Assembly (NCBI GenBank): GCA_963719345.1
Contig: CAVRCA010000001.1
Span: 124,001-188,000, forward strand
Length of the DNA: 64,000 nt
DNA from: CAVRCA01 sp963719345
Lineage (GTDB): Bacteria; Pseudomonadota; Alphaproteobacteria; Acetobacterales; Acetobacteraceae
Direction of reading: 5' to 3'
Shown here: in pieces, positions 8,375 to 19,969 of the stretch
Layout: each line of letters opens with the position of its first letter
Position numbering within the stretch: the first letter of the stretch is position 1
Notes under the pieces: model-generated
What the model saw: only the letters and a program-made list of their open reading frames with translations
Databases searched by the model: none
What the model was told of the DNA's origin: nothing
Made by a program: the position numbers and the translations under genes

Positions 8375-9728
8375 ATGCACGCAACCGCCATCATCCTCGC
8401 CGCGGGCCTCGGCACCCGCATGCGGTCGGCGCTGCCGAAAACGCCTGCACCCGATCGCGCGGCCGGCCGATGCTGCGCCATCTGCTGGCCAACTGTGCGC
8501 CGGTGTTCGAGCGCATCGTGGTGGTGGTCGGGCCGGACATGGAGGCGGTGGCCGCGCCGCGGCGCCGCACGACGTGCGTGGTGCAGCAGCGAGCGGCTGG
8601 GCACCGCGCACGCCGCCCTGCAGGCGGCGCCGCTGTTCGGCGACGGCGAGGTCGCGGTGCTCTATGCCGACAACCCGCTGATCCGGCCGCGACACGCTGC
8701 GCCGCCTGCTGGAGCGCCGGCGCGCGCGGCGATGTCGGCCTGGCGCTGCTGGCGATGCGCCCGCCCGATCCCGGCCGCTATGGCCGCGTGATCGGCGGCG
8801 ACGGGTATGTCGAGCGGATCGTCGAATGGGCGGACGCCGACGCGCGGCGGAGCGCGCGGTGGGCCTGTGCAATGCCGGGCGTGCTGTGCGCCGCGGCGGC
8901 CGACATGCGCGCGCTGGCTGCGCGCGGTGCGCAACGACAACGCGAGCGGCGAATACTACCTGACCGACGTGGTCGCGCTCGCCGGCGCCGAAGGCCGGCG
9001 CGTCGCCGCGGTCGAGGCGCCGTTCGAGGAACTGCGCGGCGTCAACTCGCGCGCCGAGCTGGCCGAGGCGGAGGCCGTCCTGCAGGGCCGGCTGCGGGCC
9101 GGCGGCGATGGAGGGCGGGCGTCACCATGACCGGCGCCGGAGACGGTGTTCCTCTCCGCCGACACGGTGCTGGCGCCGGACGTGACGATCGGGCCGAACG
9201 TGGTGTTCGGCCCGGGCGTGACGCGTCGAGAAGCGGCGTCGAGATCCGCGCCTTCAGCCATCTCGAGGGCTGCGTCGATCGGCGCGGGCGCGATCATCGG
9301 CCCGTTCGCCCGGCTGCGGCCGGGGACCGCGGTCGGCGAGCGCGGCGCATGTCGGCAATTTCGTCGAGCTGAAGGCGACGAGCCTCGGCGACGGCGCCAA
9401 GGCCAACCACCTGAGCTATCTCGGGCGATGCCGAGATCGGCGCCGGCAGCAACATCGGCGCCGGCACCATCACCTGCAACTATGACGGCTTCGCCAAGCA
9501 CCGCACGGAGATCGGCGCGCGGCGTGTTCATCGGCTCCGACACCGTGCTGGTGGCGCCGGTGACGGTGGGCGACGGCGCGTTCGTCGCTGCCGGCAGCGT
9601 GATCACCGCGGACGTGGCACCCGATGCGCTGGCGTTCGGCCGCGGCGCGGCAGGTCGACAAGCCGGCGGCGCGCGGCGGCGTTCCGGGACGCGGGCACGG
9701 CAACGGCAACGGCGAGGAGACAAGGCTG

Positions 9729-9729
<1 letters not shown>
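8375..9729 (+). pseudogene. glmU: GlmU, N-acetylglucosamine-1-P uridyltransferase/acetyltransferase, frame broken
   Basis: Bifunctional enzyme making UDP-GlcNAc from GlcN-1-P, needed for peptidoglycan and LPS. N-terminal nucleotidyltransferase: IILAAGLGTRMRSALPK (residues 5-21), ERLGTAHAALQAA, YADNPLI, NDNASGEYYLTDVV. C-terminal left-handed beta-helix: LSADTVLAPDVTIGPNVVFG, GPFARLRPGT, NIGAGTITCNYDG, VTVGDGAFVAAGSVI. The pieces lie in all three frames with roughly eight indels but no conserved-region substitutions. TGA at 9727-9729 overlaps the glmS ATG by one base. Because the enzyme is essential, sequence error is the likeliest cause. Confidence 0.82.
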
Positions 9730-11567
<1,838 letters not shown>

Positions 11568-11661
11568 CGGCAGGGCCTTCGATGGCGTGACGACGCGGGT
11601 GGCGACCACGGCGCCGGCGCAGCGGATCGCCACGCCGGCACACGGCTCGTGATACGCGGTG

Positions 11662-12777
11662 TCAGCCCTTGGCGGGGAAGCGGGCGATCCGGTCACCCCG
11701 GAACGTGCTCACCCAGAGTTCGTCGCCGACCTTGATCGCCCCGGTCCCGGCGCCCATCACGCCGTAGACGGCGGGCTTCACGAGGGTGGTCAGCTTCATC
11801 GTCTGCGGGTTCATGCTGTCGACCTGGAACGGCACGTTGCCGCAGTTGACGTTGGTCAATTCGAAGCAGCCGAGTACTTCCTTCACCGACGTCGCCTGCC
11901 CACCGGCGTAGATCGTGCGCCGGTCGGGGGACCAGCGGAGGTTGTCGGTCAGGAACCCGGTGCTGACCTTGTCGGTCTTGGCCGGGTGATCATTGAGGTT
12001 GATGCGGGCGATCTCGCGGCCCGACCACACGGCGACGTACACCATCTTTCCGTCCGGCGAGGCGATCACGCCGTTTGGCCCGGAGAGGCCTTGGCTGCCC
12101 GGAACCTCCGACCACCCCTTGCCCGGCGCCCACTCGAACAGCCCGCCCACGGGCTTGCCGTTGCTGAGCTTCTCCATCCGCTGGGCGTCGGTCGGGTCCC
12201 ACAGGCTGGTGACGATCAGCGCGTCGCCGGGCACCGCCACCACGGCATCGGGCCACGCGCCCTTGGGGGCGGTGAGGCATCCCGTCCAGGTGAAGGCGGG
12301 CTTGTCCTTCGAGAGATCCACGTCGAACACCTCGATCCCCTCGCGGCCGCCATGGTTGACCGCATAGAGCGTGCGCCGCGCGCCACTGGCGGGCGTGATG
12401 TCCAGTCCGTGGGGGCCGAAGATCTTCATGTCCGGCGCGCCGGGACAGTCGGGGTATTTCGCCTTGTCCGGCCGGATCGCGATCTCGTCGGGCTGCACCG
12501 CGCTTACCGTCGCGTTGCGCGTGTCGAAGAGGTGGAGGTAGCCTTGCTGCCCGGCGGGGGACAGATCGCTGCCGATCACCCAATGGGTGCCGGTGACGGG
12601 CGCCCAGTCCTCCACGTTGTTGGCGCCGCAGATGAATTTGGCGCCGTCCGCCGGGGTGCAGGCATCGGCCGCGCGGGCCGGGCTCCAGGCGGCAAGCCCG
12701 GCCAACAGCAGAGCCGCGACGCCGAGCGGGCGTGCGGCGGCGCGCATGCGGTCCCCCGCATGGTCATGGACGTGCAT
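11662..12777 (-). CDS. Secreted SMP-30/beta-propeller-like protein
   Basis: 371 residues. Residues 11-38 (MRAAARPLGVAALLLAGLAA onward, ending ARA) form a signal peptide, so it is probably periplasmic. The body has repeated propeller blades such as GPNGVIASPDGKMVYVAVW and LRWSPDRRTIYAGG, resembling gluconolactonase/SMP-30 type proteins; no specific substrate can be named. ATG 12777 is chosen because GAGGAGG is 7 bases upstream. It is divergent from gabD, and tail-to-tail with glmS. Confidence 0.72.
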   Translation of the reverse strand: MHVHDHAGDRMRAAARPLGVAALLLAGLAAWSPARAADACTPADGAKFICGANNVEDWAPVTGTHWVIGSDLSPAGQQGYLHLFDTRNATVSAVQPDEIAIRPDKAKYPDCPGAPDMKIFGPHGLDITPASGARRTLYAVNHGGREGIEVFDVDLSKDKPAFTWTGCLTAPKGAWPDAVVAVPGDALIVTSLWDPTDAQRMEKLSNGKPVGGLFEWAPGKGWSEVPGSQGLSGPNGVIASPDGKMVYVAVWSGREIARINLNDHPAKTDKVSTGFLTDNLRWSPDRRTIYAGGQATSVKEVLGCFELTNVNCGNVPFQVDSMNPQTMKLTTLVKPAVYGVMGAGTGAIKVGDELWVSTFRGDRIARFPAKG

Positions 12778-12811
12778 CGTTTTCCTCCTCGTTTCGCATC
12801 CGTCCTCCGGC

Positions 12812-12900
12812 GACACCGGGGCGGATCAGGCATGGTTTCGGCGCGGAGCCAGGCTGTCAAGCAGACCAGGGCGTGCCACACCCCCCGCTGACACCGGGGC
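12812..12900. repeat. 11-bp direct repeat in divergent intergenic region
   Basis: GACACCGGGGC occurs at 12812-12822 and again at 12890-12900, 78 bases apart, between the divergent beta-propeller gene and gabD. One copy lies close to each gene. It could be a regulator half-site, but there is no direct evidence and the GC-rich background makes chance possible. Confidence 0.3.
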
Positions 12901-12946
12901 CGCCGGTCCTTATCTTGGGTGGCACCTCCGGGAAGGAAAAACGGCC

Positions 12947-14425
12947 ATGCTGAACCCGACCGCTCCAATCGAGCTGAAAGACCCCAGCCTGTTCCGCCAG
13001 GCGAACTGCATCGACGGCAAATGGGTGCAGGCCGACAGCGGCAAGACGATCGCCGTGCCCAACCCCGCCACCGGCGAGATCATCGGCGAGGTGCCCGCGC
13101 TGGGCGCCGCCGAGACGCGTCGGGCCATCGAGGCGGCCGACCGCGCGCTTCCGGCCTGGCGCGCGATGCTCGCCAAGGAGCGCGCCGCGATCCTGCGCAA
13201 GCTCTACGACCTGATGCTGGCCAACGCCGACGACCTCGCCGCGATCATGACCGCCGAGCAGGGCAAGCCGCTGGCCGAGAGCCGCGGCGAGATCACCTAT
13301 GCGGCGAGCTTCATCGAGTGGTTCGCCGAGGAGGGCAAGCGCATCTACGGCGACACCATTCCGCAGCCCGCCAAGGGCCGCCGCATCCTCGTGTTGAAAG
13401 AGCCGATCGGCGTGTTCGCCGCGATCACGCCCTGGAACTTCCCGGCCGCGATGATCACCCGCAAGGCCGGCCCGGGCTGGGCCGCCGGCTGCACCGGCGT
13501 GATCCGCCCGGCCAGCCAGACGCCGTTCTCCGCCCTCGCGCTCGCGGTGCTGACCGAGCGGGCCGGGATGCCGCCCGGAGTGTGCAACGTCATCACCGGC
13601 CCCTCCGGCGAGACTGGTCGTGAGCTCACGTCCAACCCGCTGGTGAGGAAACTGTCGTTCACCGGCAGCACCGAGGTCGGCGCCAAGCTGCTGGAGCAGT
13701 GCGCGCCCACCATCAAGAAGACCAGCATGGAGTTGGGCGGCAACGCGCCGTTCATCGTGTTCGACGACGCCGACCTCGACGCCGCCGTGCAGGGCGCGAT
13801 GGCGAGCAAGTACCGCAACACCGGCCAGACCTGCGTCTGCGCCAACCGCATTTTGGTGCAGGACGGCGTGTTCGACGCCTTCGCCGCCAAGCTGAAGGCT
13901 GCGGTCGAGGCAATGAAGGTCGGCAACGGCTTCGAGGAGGGCGTCACGCAGGGTCCGCTCATCAACGCCGACGCCGTGAAGAAGGTGGAGACGCACATCG
14001 CCGATGCGGTGGGCAAGGGCGCCCGCATCGTCACCGGTGGCCATCGTCACAAGCTTGGGGGCAATTTCTTCGAGCCCACCATTCTGGCCGACGTGCCGAC
14101 CGATGCCGTCGTGTTCCATGAGGAGACGTTCGGCCCGGTGGCGCCGCTGTTCCGCTTCAAGACCGAAGAGGAGGCGATCCGTCTCGCCAACGACACCGAG
14201 TTCGGCCTCGCCTCGTATTTCTACGCCCGCGACATCGGCCGCATCATCCGGGTTGCGGAGGCGCTGGAATACGGCATCGTCGGCGCCAACGAGGGCATCA
14301 TCTCCACGGAGGTGGCGCCGTTCGGCGGCGTGAAATCGTCCGGTCTGGGCCGCGAAGGCTCGAAATACGGCATCGAGGATTATCTCGAAATCAAGTATCT
14401 CACCCTGGGCGGTATCGGGACGTAA
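12947..14425 (+). CDS. gabD: NAD(P)-dependent succinate-semialdehyde dehydrogenase
   Basis: Aldehyde dehydrogenase of 492 residues, oxidising succinate semialdehyde to succinate (GABA catabolism and related routes). AITPWNFPAAMITRK near residue 160, FTGSTEVGAKLL near 240, the catalytic Glu in MELGGNAPFIVFDDADLD near 263, and the nucleophile Cys in NTGQTCVCANR near 297 are typical of GabD. Oddity: the normally invariant Lys of the cofactor-binding KPA(S/E) motif is Arg here (VIRPASQTP, R187), and the preceding loop reads GPGWAAGCTG. ATG 12947 is preceded by GGAAGGA. A terminator-like hairpin follows at 14431. Confidence 0.88.
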   Translation: MLNPTAPIELKDPSLFRQANCIDGKWVQADSGKTIAVPNPATGEIIGEVPALGAAETRRAIEAADRALPAWRAMLAKERAAILRKLYDLMLANADDLAAIMTAEQGKPLAESRGEITYAASFIEWFAEEGKRIYGDTIPQPAKGRRILVLKEPIGVFAAITPWNFPAAMITRKAGPGWAAGCTGVIRPASQTPFSALALAVLTERAGMPPGVCNVITGPSGETGRELTSNPLVRKLSFTGSTEVGAKLLEQCAPTIKKTSMELGGNAPFIVFDDADLDAAVQGAMASKYRNTGQTCVCANRILVQDGVFDAFAAKLKAAVEAMKVGNGFEEGVTQGPLINADAVKKVETHIADAVGKGARIVTGGHRHKLGGNFFEPTILADVPTDAVVFHEETFGPVAPLFRFKTEEEAIRLANDTEFGLASYFYARDIGRIIRVAEALEYGIVGANEGIISTEVAPFGGVKSSGLGREGSKYGIEDYLEIKYLTLGGIGT

Positions 14426-14430
14426 CACGC

Positions 14431-14462
14431 CACTCGCCCCTTCTCATTGGGAGGGGCGAGTG
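14431..14462 (+). terminator. Hairpin after gabD
   Basis: CACTCGCCCCT (14431-14441) and AGGGGCGAGTG (14452-14462) form a perfect 11-bp stem with a 10-base loop, 5 bases after the gabD stop codon. There is no T-run after it, so its strength as an intrinsic terminator is uncertain. Confidence 0.6.
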
Positions 14463-14479
14463 AGGCCAGGGGAACAGTA

Positions 14480-14707
14480 TTGAGCGATCAACCCGAAAAC
14501 CTTGTGCTATATCGGCTGGATCTGATTCACCGGCAGAACAACGGTGTGCTCGAGACGCTGGACGGGATTGTCGATGAGTTGCGGGGGCTGAAGGTGCGCA
14601 CGACGGCGGTCGAGGAGGCGTTGGCAGGAGTAAACCGGCGACTTGATCGGCATGAGGAACGCCTCGATCACATCGAGCGCCGGCTCGATCTGGCCGATGC
14701 GAGATAA
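14480..14707 (+). CDS. Small predicted coiled-coil protein
   Basis: 75 residues if read from TTG 14480, which follows AGGGGAAC. The C-terminal half is a heptad-like helix (VNRRLDRHEERLDHIERRL), so a short coiled coil is likely. No membrane segment or signal. Function unknown; a similar style of protein, with an added membrane helix, is at 52034-52324. It lies between gabD and gor with its own gap on each side. Confidence 0.55.
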   Translation: MSDQPENLVLYRLDLIHRQNNGVLETLDGIVDELRGLKVRTTAVEEALAGVNRRLDRHEERLDHIERRLDLADAR

Positions 14708-14775
14708 TGAGCCTACCAGGGCCAAGGAGGGACTATTGTGCGGGCGCAACAACTCTTGGAACTCGGGGAACGTTG

Positions 14776-16149
14776 ATGCCACATGACTTCGACCTCTTCG
14801 TCATCGGCGGCGGCTCGGCCGGCGTGCGATGCGCCCGCGTCGCCGCCGGACACGGCGCCAGGGTGGCGATCGCCGAGGAGCGGTTCTGGGGCGGTACCTG
14901 CGTCAATGTCGGCTGCGTGCCGAAGAAGTTGCTGGTGCAGGCCGGCGAGTATGGTGCCTGGGCGGACGACGCGGCGGGCTTCGGCTGGACCATCAAGAAG
15001 GGCCCGCATGACTGGGCCAAGCTGATCGCCGCCAAGGACCGCGAAATCAGCCGGTTGAACGGCATCTATCGCCGCCTGCTCGAAGGTGCGGGAGCCACCA
15101 TCTTCGACGCGCGCGCCACCTTCGTCGATCCGCACACCCTGGACGTCGCCGGCCAGAAAGTGACCGCCGAACGCATCGTCGTCGCGACCGGCGGCCATCC
15201 GGTCCGTCCGGCCATCCACGGGGCCGACCTCGGCATCGTCTCCGACGACGCGTTCTACCTGAAACAGATGCCCCGGCGCGTCGCGCTGGTCGGCGGCGGC
15301 TACATCGCGGTGGAGTTCGCCGGCATCTTCGTCGCCCTCGGGGCGCAGGTGGACCTGATCTATCGCCAGCCGCTGCCGTTGCGCGGCTTCGACCAGGACC
15401 TGCGCGATGGCCTGGCCAACGCCCTCAAGGCAAACGGCATCAGGCTGCATCCTGGCTGCCAGCCGCATCGGATCGACGCGTCGGAGGGCGGCCGCCGCGT
15501 GACGCTGTCGAACGGCCACATGCTGGAAACCGATCTCGTCTTTTTCGCCACCGGTCGCCGGCCGGCAACCGATGGGCTGGGCCTTGACGCGGCGGGGGTG
15601 GCGACCACGCCGTCCGGCGCGATCAAGGTGGACGCGCAGCTGCAGACCAGCGCCGCCCACATCTATGCGATGGGCGACGTGACCGACCGGCTCAACCTCA
15701 CCCCGGTCGCCACCGCCGAGGGGCACGCCCTGGCCGACACCCTGTTCGCCAAGCGGCCGCGCCGCGTCTCGCTCGACAACGTGCCGACCGCGGTGTTTTC
15801 CAGCCCGCCGCTCGCGACGTGCGGCCTGCCCGAGGAGGTCGCGGCGGCGCACGGGCCGGTCGACGTCTACGTCACCCATTTCACACCGATGCGGCACGCC
15901 CTGAGTGGGCGCGACCGGCGGACCATGATGAAGCTCGTGGTCGATCAGGCGACCCAGGTGGTCGTGGGCGCGCACATGCTGGGCGAGGACGCGCCCGAGA
16001 TCATGCAGGGCCTCGCGGTCGCCATGATCTGCGGCGCGACCAAGGCCGATTTCGACCGCACGATCGGCATTCACCCGACGGCGGCGGAGGAGTTCGTCAC
16101 GCTCCGCACGCGCAGCCGCGTTGCCGGCGTGGCGCACGCAGCCGAGTAG
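14776..16149 (+). CDS. gor: Glutathione-disulfide reductase
   Basis: FAD- and NADPH-dependent dimeric reductase keeping glutathione reduced, 457 residues. FVIGGGSAGVRCARVAAGHG (9-28) binds FAD, and GGTCVNVGCVPKK places the redox Cys pair at C42 and C47. ALVGGGYIAVEFAG near 175 is the NADPH domain, YAMGDVTDRLNLTPVA near 300 the second FAD contact, and HPTAAEEFVTLR at the C-terminus gives the catalytic His-Glu. ATG 14776 follows GGGGAACG. The NADPH-binding loop (IYRQPLPLRGFD) fits glutathione reductase rather than lipoamide dehydrogenase. Confidence 0.9.
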   Translation: MPHDFDLFVIGGGSAGVRCARVAAGHGARVAIAEERFWGGTCVNVGCVPKKLLVQAGEYGAWADDAAGFGWTIKKGPHDWAKLIAAKDREISRLNGIYRRLLEGAGATIFDARATFVDPHTLDVAGQKVTAERIVVATGGHPVRPAIHGADLGIVSDDAFYLKQMPRRVALVGGGYIAVEFAGIFVALGAQVDLIYRQPLPLRGFDQDLRDGLANALKANGIRLHPGCQPHRIDASEGGRRVTLSNGHMLETDLVFFATGRRPATDGLGLDAAGVATTPSGAIKVDAQLQTSAAHIYAMGDVTDRLNLTPVATAEGHALADTLFAKRPRRVSLDNVPTAVFSSPPLATCGLPEEVAAAHGPVDVYVTHFTPMRHALSGRDRRTMMKLVVDQATQVVVGAHMLGEDAPEIMQGLAVAMICGATKADFDRTIGIHPTAAEEFVTLRTRSRVAGVAHAAE

Positions 16150-16254
16150 CATCGGCCGGGGTTTTTGGCGATAACGTGACCGGTTGAGGGCCGCCTGCTC
16201 CTCCGCTGCCCGGCTGGCCCGGCGGGACGTAGCGGGCGGGCGATGGAGAGTGCG

Positions 16255-17671
16255 ATGACCGCCACACCGACGAACGACCGCCAAGCGAAGCCCAATTGGA
16301 CCCCGGAGTTCTGGCGCGCCCGGCCGATCCGCCAAGTGCCCCTCTATCCCGACCCGACCAAGCTCGAGGCCGTGGAGGCGCGGCTGCGCCGCTACCCGCC
16401 GCTGGTGTTCGCCGGCGAGGCACGGCGGCTCAAGGCGGCGCTGGCATTGGCCGCGGAGGGCAGGGCGTTCGTCCTCCAAGGCGGCGACTGCGCGGAGAGC
16501 TTTGGCGACTTCACCGCCAACGTCATCCGCGACACCTTTCGCGTGCTGCTGCAGATGGCGGTGGTGCTCACCTTCGGAGCCAGCGTGCCGGTGGTGAAGA
16601 TCGGCCGCATGGCCGGCCAGTTCGCCAAGCCGCGCAGTTCCGACAACGAGACGATCGGCGGCGAGACCCTGCCGAGCTATCGCGGCGACATCGTCAACGG
16701 CCCCGAGTTCACCAGCCAGTCCCGCGTGCCCGACCCGGAACGCATGGAGTTCGCCTATTTCCAGTCCGCCGGCACCCTCAACCTGCTGCGCGCCTTCGCG
16801 TCGGGCGGCTACGCCGACCTGCACGAGGTGCATCGGTGGAACCTCGACTTCGCCGCCCGCTCGCCGCTCGCCGGCCGCTACCAGGACCTTGCCTCGCGCA
16901 TCGACGAGACGCTCGGTTTTATGGCGGCGTGCGGCATTAGCAGCGCCAACACGCCGCAGATCCGCGAGGCGGATTTCTACACCAGCCATGAGGCGCTGCT
17001 GCTGCCCTACGAGCAGGCGTTGACCCGGGATCAATTCGACTTCGGGTGATTGGTACGCCTGCTCGTCGCATTTTCTCTGGGTCGGCGACCGCACCCGCCA
17101 GCCGGACGGGGCGCACATCGAGTTTCTGCGCGGCGTGCGCAACCCGGTTGGCATGAAGGTGGGACCGACCACGCAGCCGGATGAGCTGCTGCGCAACCTC
17201 GACACGCTGAACCCCGACCGCGAGGCGGGCCGCATCACGCTGATCAGCCGGATGGGCGCCGACAAGGTGCGCGAGCGCCTGCCGCCGCTGTTGCGGGCGG
17301 TGCGGCGCGAGGGGCATCCCGTCGTGTGGCTGTGCGACCCGATGCACGGCAACACGGTCTCCACCGCGGCCAAGCTCAAGACCCGCGACTTCGACGCCAT
17401 CCTCGCCGAGGTGCGTGGCTTCTTCGATGCCCACAGCGCCGAGGACACCTGGGCCGGCGGCGTCCATGTCGAAATGACCGGCCAGGACGTGACCGAGTGC
17501 GTCGGTGGGGCGCATCGGCTGACCGAAGCGGATTTGGGAGCGCGCTACGAGACGTTCTGCGACCCCCGCCTCAACGCCGAGCAGTCGCTTGAACTCGCCT
17601 TCCTGGTCGCCGAGGAACTCAAGCTGCGCCGCCGGCCGAACGGCCACGTGGCGGTCCTGGCCGCGCAATAG
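16255..17671 (+). CDS. aroG: Class II DAHP synthase, one frameshift
   Basis: 3-deoxy-D-arabino-heptulosonate-7-phosphate synthase of the plant/Actinobacteria-like class II, the entry to the shikimate pathway. FVLQGGDCAESFGD (about residue 75), VVKIGRMAGQFAKPRS, HFLWVGDRTRQ and VVWLCDPMHGNT are family motifs. The frame breaks once: the first part ends DQFDFG-stop at 17047, and the second resumes WYACSSHFLWVGD. Removing one G of the GGG at 17044-17046 restores FGDWYACS. Start could be ATG 16243 or 16255; the second has GGAGAG upstream. A one-base error is the simplest reading. Confidence 0.85.
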
Positions 17672-17688
17672 GTGCAGTAGGTCACGCA

Positions 17689-18858
17689 ATGGATCACCCG
17701 ACGTCGGCCTGCATGGAAGCGACGCTGGCGGCCGACATCGCGGCGCGCACCGACGCCTACTTCAATCGGACCAAGCAGATCGTCGAGCGGTTCGGCGACA
17801 AGCGGGTCACCTACGCGATGTTCCTGCGCCGGCCGGTGATCTCGGCGCCCCGCCTGATGCTCGACTGGCTGGCCACCGTCGCCGCGGAGCGCAACACGAG
17901 CTTCGAGCTGGACGTGGTGCATCCCGAACGCGCCTGGGTCGGAGCGGGCGAACCCATCGTCTACGTCACCGGCAGTTTCGTCGCATTGTCGGACCTCGAG
18001 ACGATCTGCCTGCAAAAACTCGGTCCGGCCTGCGTCGCCGCCCACAACGCCTATCAGATGTCGATGGCGCTGCCCGCGGTGCCGTTCCTGGCGATGGAGG
18101 CGCGGCACTGCGCCGGGGCGGAGATGCAGGAGATCATGGCCTATGCCGCCTCGGTCGGCAGCGCCGCGGCGCAGGCCGAGGGTGCGCGGGGCTTCGTCGG
18201 CAACGCCAATGACGGCACGGCGCACTGGTTCGGCGCCACGCGCGGGCTCGGCACGATGCCCCACTCGCTGATCGGCTACGCCGGATCGACGGTCCGCGCG
18301 GCGGAGATGTTCCGCGAGACGTTCCCCGATGAGCCGATGACGGTGTTGGTCGACTATTTCGGCCGAGAGGTCAGCGACGGACTGGCGGTCTGTGCCCGCT
18401 TTCCGGACCTCGCGGCTTCGGGGGAGTTGGCGTTCCGGCTCGACACGCATGGTGGCCGGTTCCTGGAGGGTCTGAACCCGGCGGAGAGCTATGCGGCGCT
18501 CGAGCGCCATGCGCCCGGTGCGATCCGCCGCTACCGCAGCGACACCGAGCTTCGCTATCTCGTCGGCACCGGGGTCTCGGCCGCGGCGATCTGGCGAATG
18601 CGCGAGGCGCTGGACGGCGCGGGATATCCGAAGGTGCGTATCGTTGCCTCCTCGGGCTTCGGGACCGACAAGTGCCGGGTGATGGCGGATGCGCGCGCGC
18701 CGATCGACGTGGTCGGCACCGGCAGCTTCATCCCGGACGCCTGGCCCGAGACGTACGCCACCGCCGACATTGTCGGCTACGACAGCGCGCCGATGGTCAA
18801 GGTTGGCCGTGAGTTCCTGCTGCGCCGGATCGGCGCTGACGCGCGCGCTGCCGGCTAG
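17689..18858 (+). CDS. pncB: Nicotinate phosphoribosyltransferase
   Basis: NAD salvage enzyme joining nicotinate and PRPP, 389 residues. It opens TDAYFNRTKQIVERFGDKRV and later has LVDYFGREVSDGL, RLDTHGGRFLEGL and VASSGFGTDKCRVMADARAP, then IDVVGTGSF, arranged as in the type-II phosphoribosyltransferase barrel. Begins 17 bases after aroG in the same direction, so co-transcription is likely. Quinolinate phosphoribosyltransferase is excluded by length and motif layout. It is the last intact chromosomal gene before the IS island. Confidence 0.85.
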   Translation: MDHPTSACMEATLAADIAARTDAYFNRTKQIVERFGDKRVTYAMFLRRPVISAPRLMLDWLATVAAERNTSFELDVVHPERAWVGAGEPIVYVTGSFVALSDLETICLQKLGPACVAAHNAYQMSMALPAVPFLAMEARHCAGAEMQEIMAYAASVGSAAAQAEGARGFVGNANDGTAHWFGATRGLGTMPHSLIGYAGSTVRAAEMFRETFPDEPMTVLVDYFGREVSDGLAVCARFPDLAASGELAFRLDTHGGRFLEGLNPAESYAALERHAPGAIRRYRSDTELRYLVGTGVSAAAIWRMREALDGAGYPKVRIVASSGFGTDKCRVMADARAPIDVVGTGSFIPDAWPETYATADIVGYDSAPMVKVGREFLLRRIGADARAAG

Positions 18859-18997
18859 CCGCTTGCCGGGTTGGCGCACCAGGCTGTCGGTACTGGACAA
18901 AGATCAGGCGGCTCGCGCTGTCGCTGAACCAGGCCTCCTGCAGCGCGCTCCACGGCAGGCCCCGGAAAAGACTTGCTGGTATTGATATTCGGCGAGA

Positions 18998-19213
18998 TTA
19001 ATTTTCATCTATAATAAACCTTATACTTTCGACAGTGCCGTCTTCAAACGTCGATAGTTGAATAGTCTTCTTGTTTTTGTCTCGATCAACAGACCCGGTG
19101 TACGTACCGTTTCCATATGGACTTGTTTGCGGAGGGATTATCCGCTCAGGTTGCGGGACGAGAGGATGCTCGCGTTGGAGGGGGGATCTCGACTGCGCGC
19201 TGAACCACATCAA
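18998..19213 (-). CDS. Short hypothetical protein or C-terminal gene remnant
   Basis: 71 codons in AT-richer DNA. The last 40 residues (for example GNGTYTGSVDRDKNKKTIQL) look like a folded, hydrophilic beta-rich tail, while the first 20 are uncertain. No recognisable family and no ribosome-binding site. It may be the 3' end of a larger gene lost when the island was rearranged. The 140 bases before it (18859-18997) hold nothing I can identify. Confidence 0.35.
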   Translation of the reverse strand: MMWFSAQSRSPLQREHPLVPQPERIIPPQTSPYGNGTYTGSVDRDKNKKTIQLSTFEDGTVESIRFIIDEN

Positions 19214-19249
19214 AACTCAAGGAATTCCCGGGAGATCTAAGGGAGAGGT

Positions 19250-19669
19250 CTACGATGCATCGGACCCGTCCAGATTCGTCGCTTGATCGCCAGATCGCGA
19301 TCTGGCATCCTCCAATGCCTTGGCGTCGTTCCGAGTCCGTTCAGATACTGCCTCGAATCCCGTTAGGCCGACGAATTCTTCTCTCGGCTTCTGGAATTCG
19401 GAAGAAGGACGCCGTACCTTCGACGCTCCGAACGCTGCCTCAAGCTGCTGGTCATCCAGGAAACTTGGTTCAAGGATTGCCTCTGAGTGAAATGCTTGGC
19501 GAATGTTCTGCAGGACATCCACAAGGCTGGCGGGATTTGCTAAAGTCATGCCTCTACTCACCATGCTCTTGCCGTTACATGCCGCGCTGCTCAGTGCAAA
19601 TGCCAGCGCGGTGACAAGGAGTGTGGGTTTCGTGCTAAGGAATCTACCGTCTCTATACAAGAGCCTCAT
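19250..19669 (-). CDS. Predicted lipoprotein, unknown function
   Basis: 139 residues from ATG 19669, preceded by GAGAGAACG. Residues 14-31 form a hydrophobic signal ending SSAAC, a lipobox with the lipidated Cys at 31. The rest is hydrophilic and helix-prone, with no known domain. The reading frame stays open upstream for 78 more codons to 19903; that part lacks a signal and may be a remnant of another gene. GC is clearly below the genome average, suggesting acquisition with the island. Confidence 0.5.
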   Translation of the reverse strand: MRLLYRDGRFLSTKPTLLVTALAFALSSAACNGKSMVSRGMTLANPASLVDVLQNIRQAFHSEAILEPSFLDDQQLEAAFGASKVRRPSSEFQKPREEFVGLTGFEAVSERTRNDAKALEDARSRSGDQATNLDGSDAS

Positions 19670-19969
19670 CGTTCTCTCAACAAATAGTGCTTGCGACCTC
19701 GACAGGGGACACTCCACATAGCTGATCAAAACCGTCTTGAGGCGGGCGAACTCGAAGGTCCCGGTTGCTTCGATCAGCAGTCTGGTACATACGAACCCAC
19801 CGTCGCGGTTCTCGATATCGGTATCCTTGCCTGCTTCATACACACTGGTGTTGTTTGAAAGCACATCTCCTGCTATCCGTTGGCGAGATTTGAAGCAACT
19901 CAATCTAAGTTCGGCATCGGCGCAACTCCCCTAAAGCATGATCCCGCCAAAAACAGGACTGGTTTGTCG

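Noticed and set aside
14713..17448. A 911-codon minus-strand open frame opposite gor and aroG
   Set aside because: Shadow of high-GC coding on the other strand; no domain, and both plus-strand genes have full motif sets.
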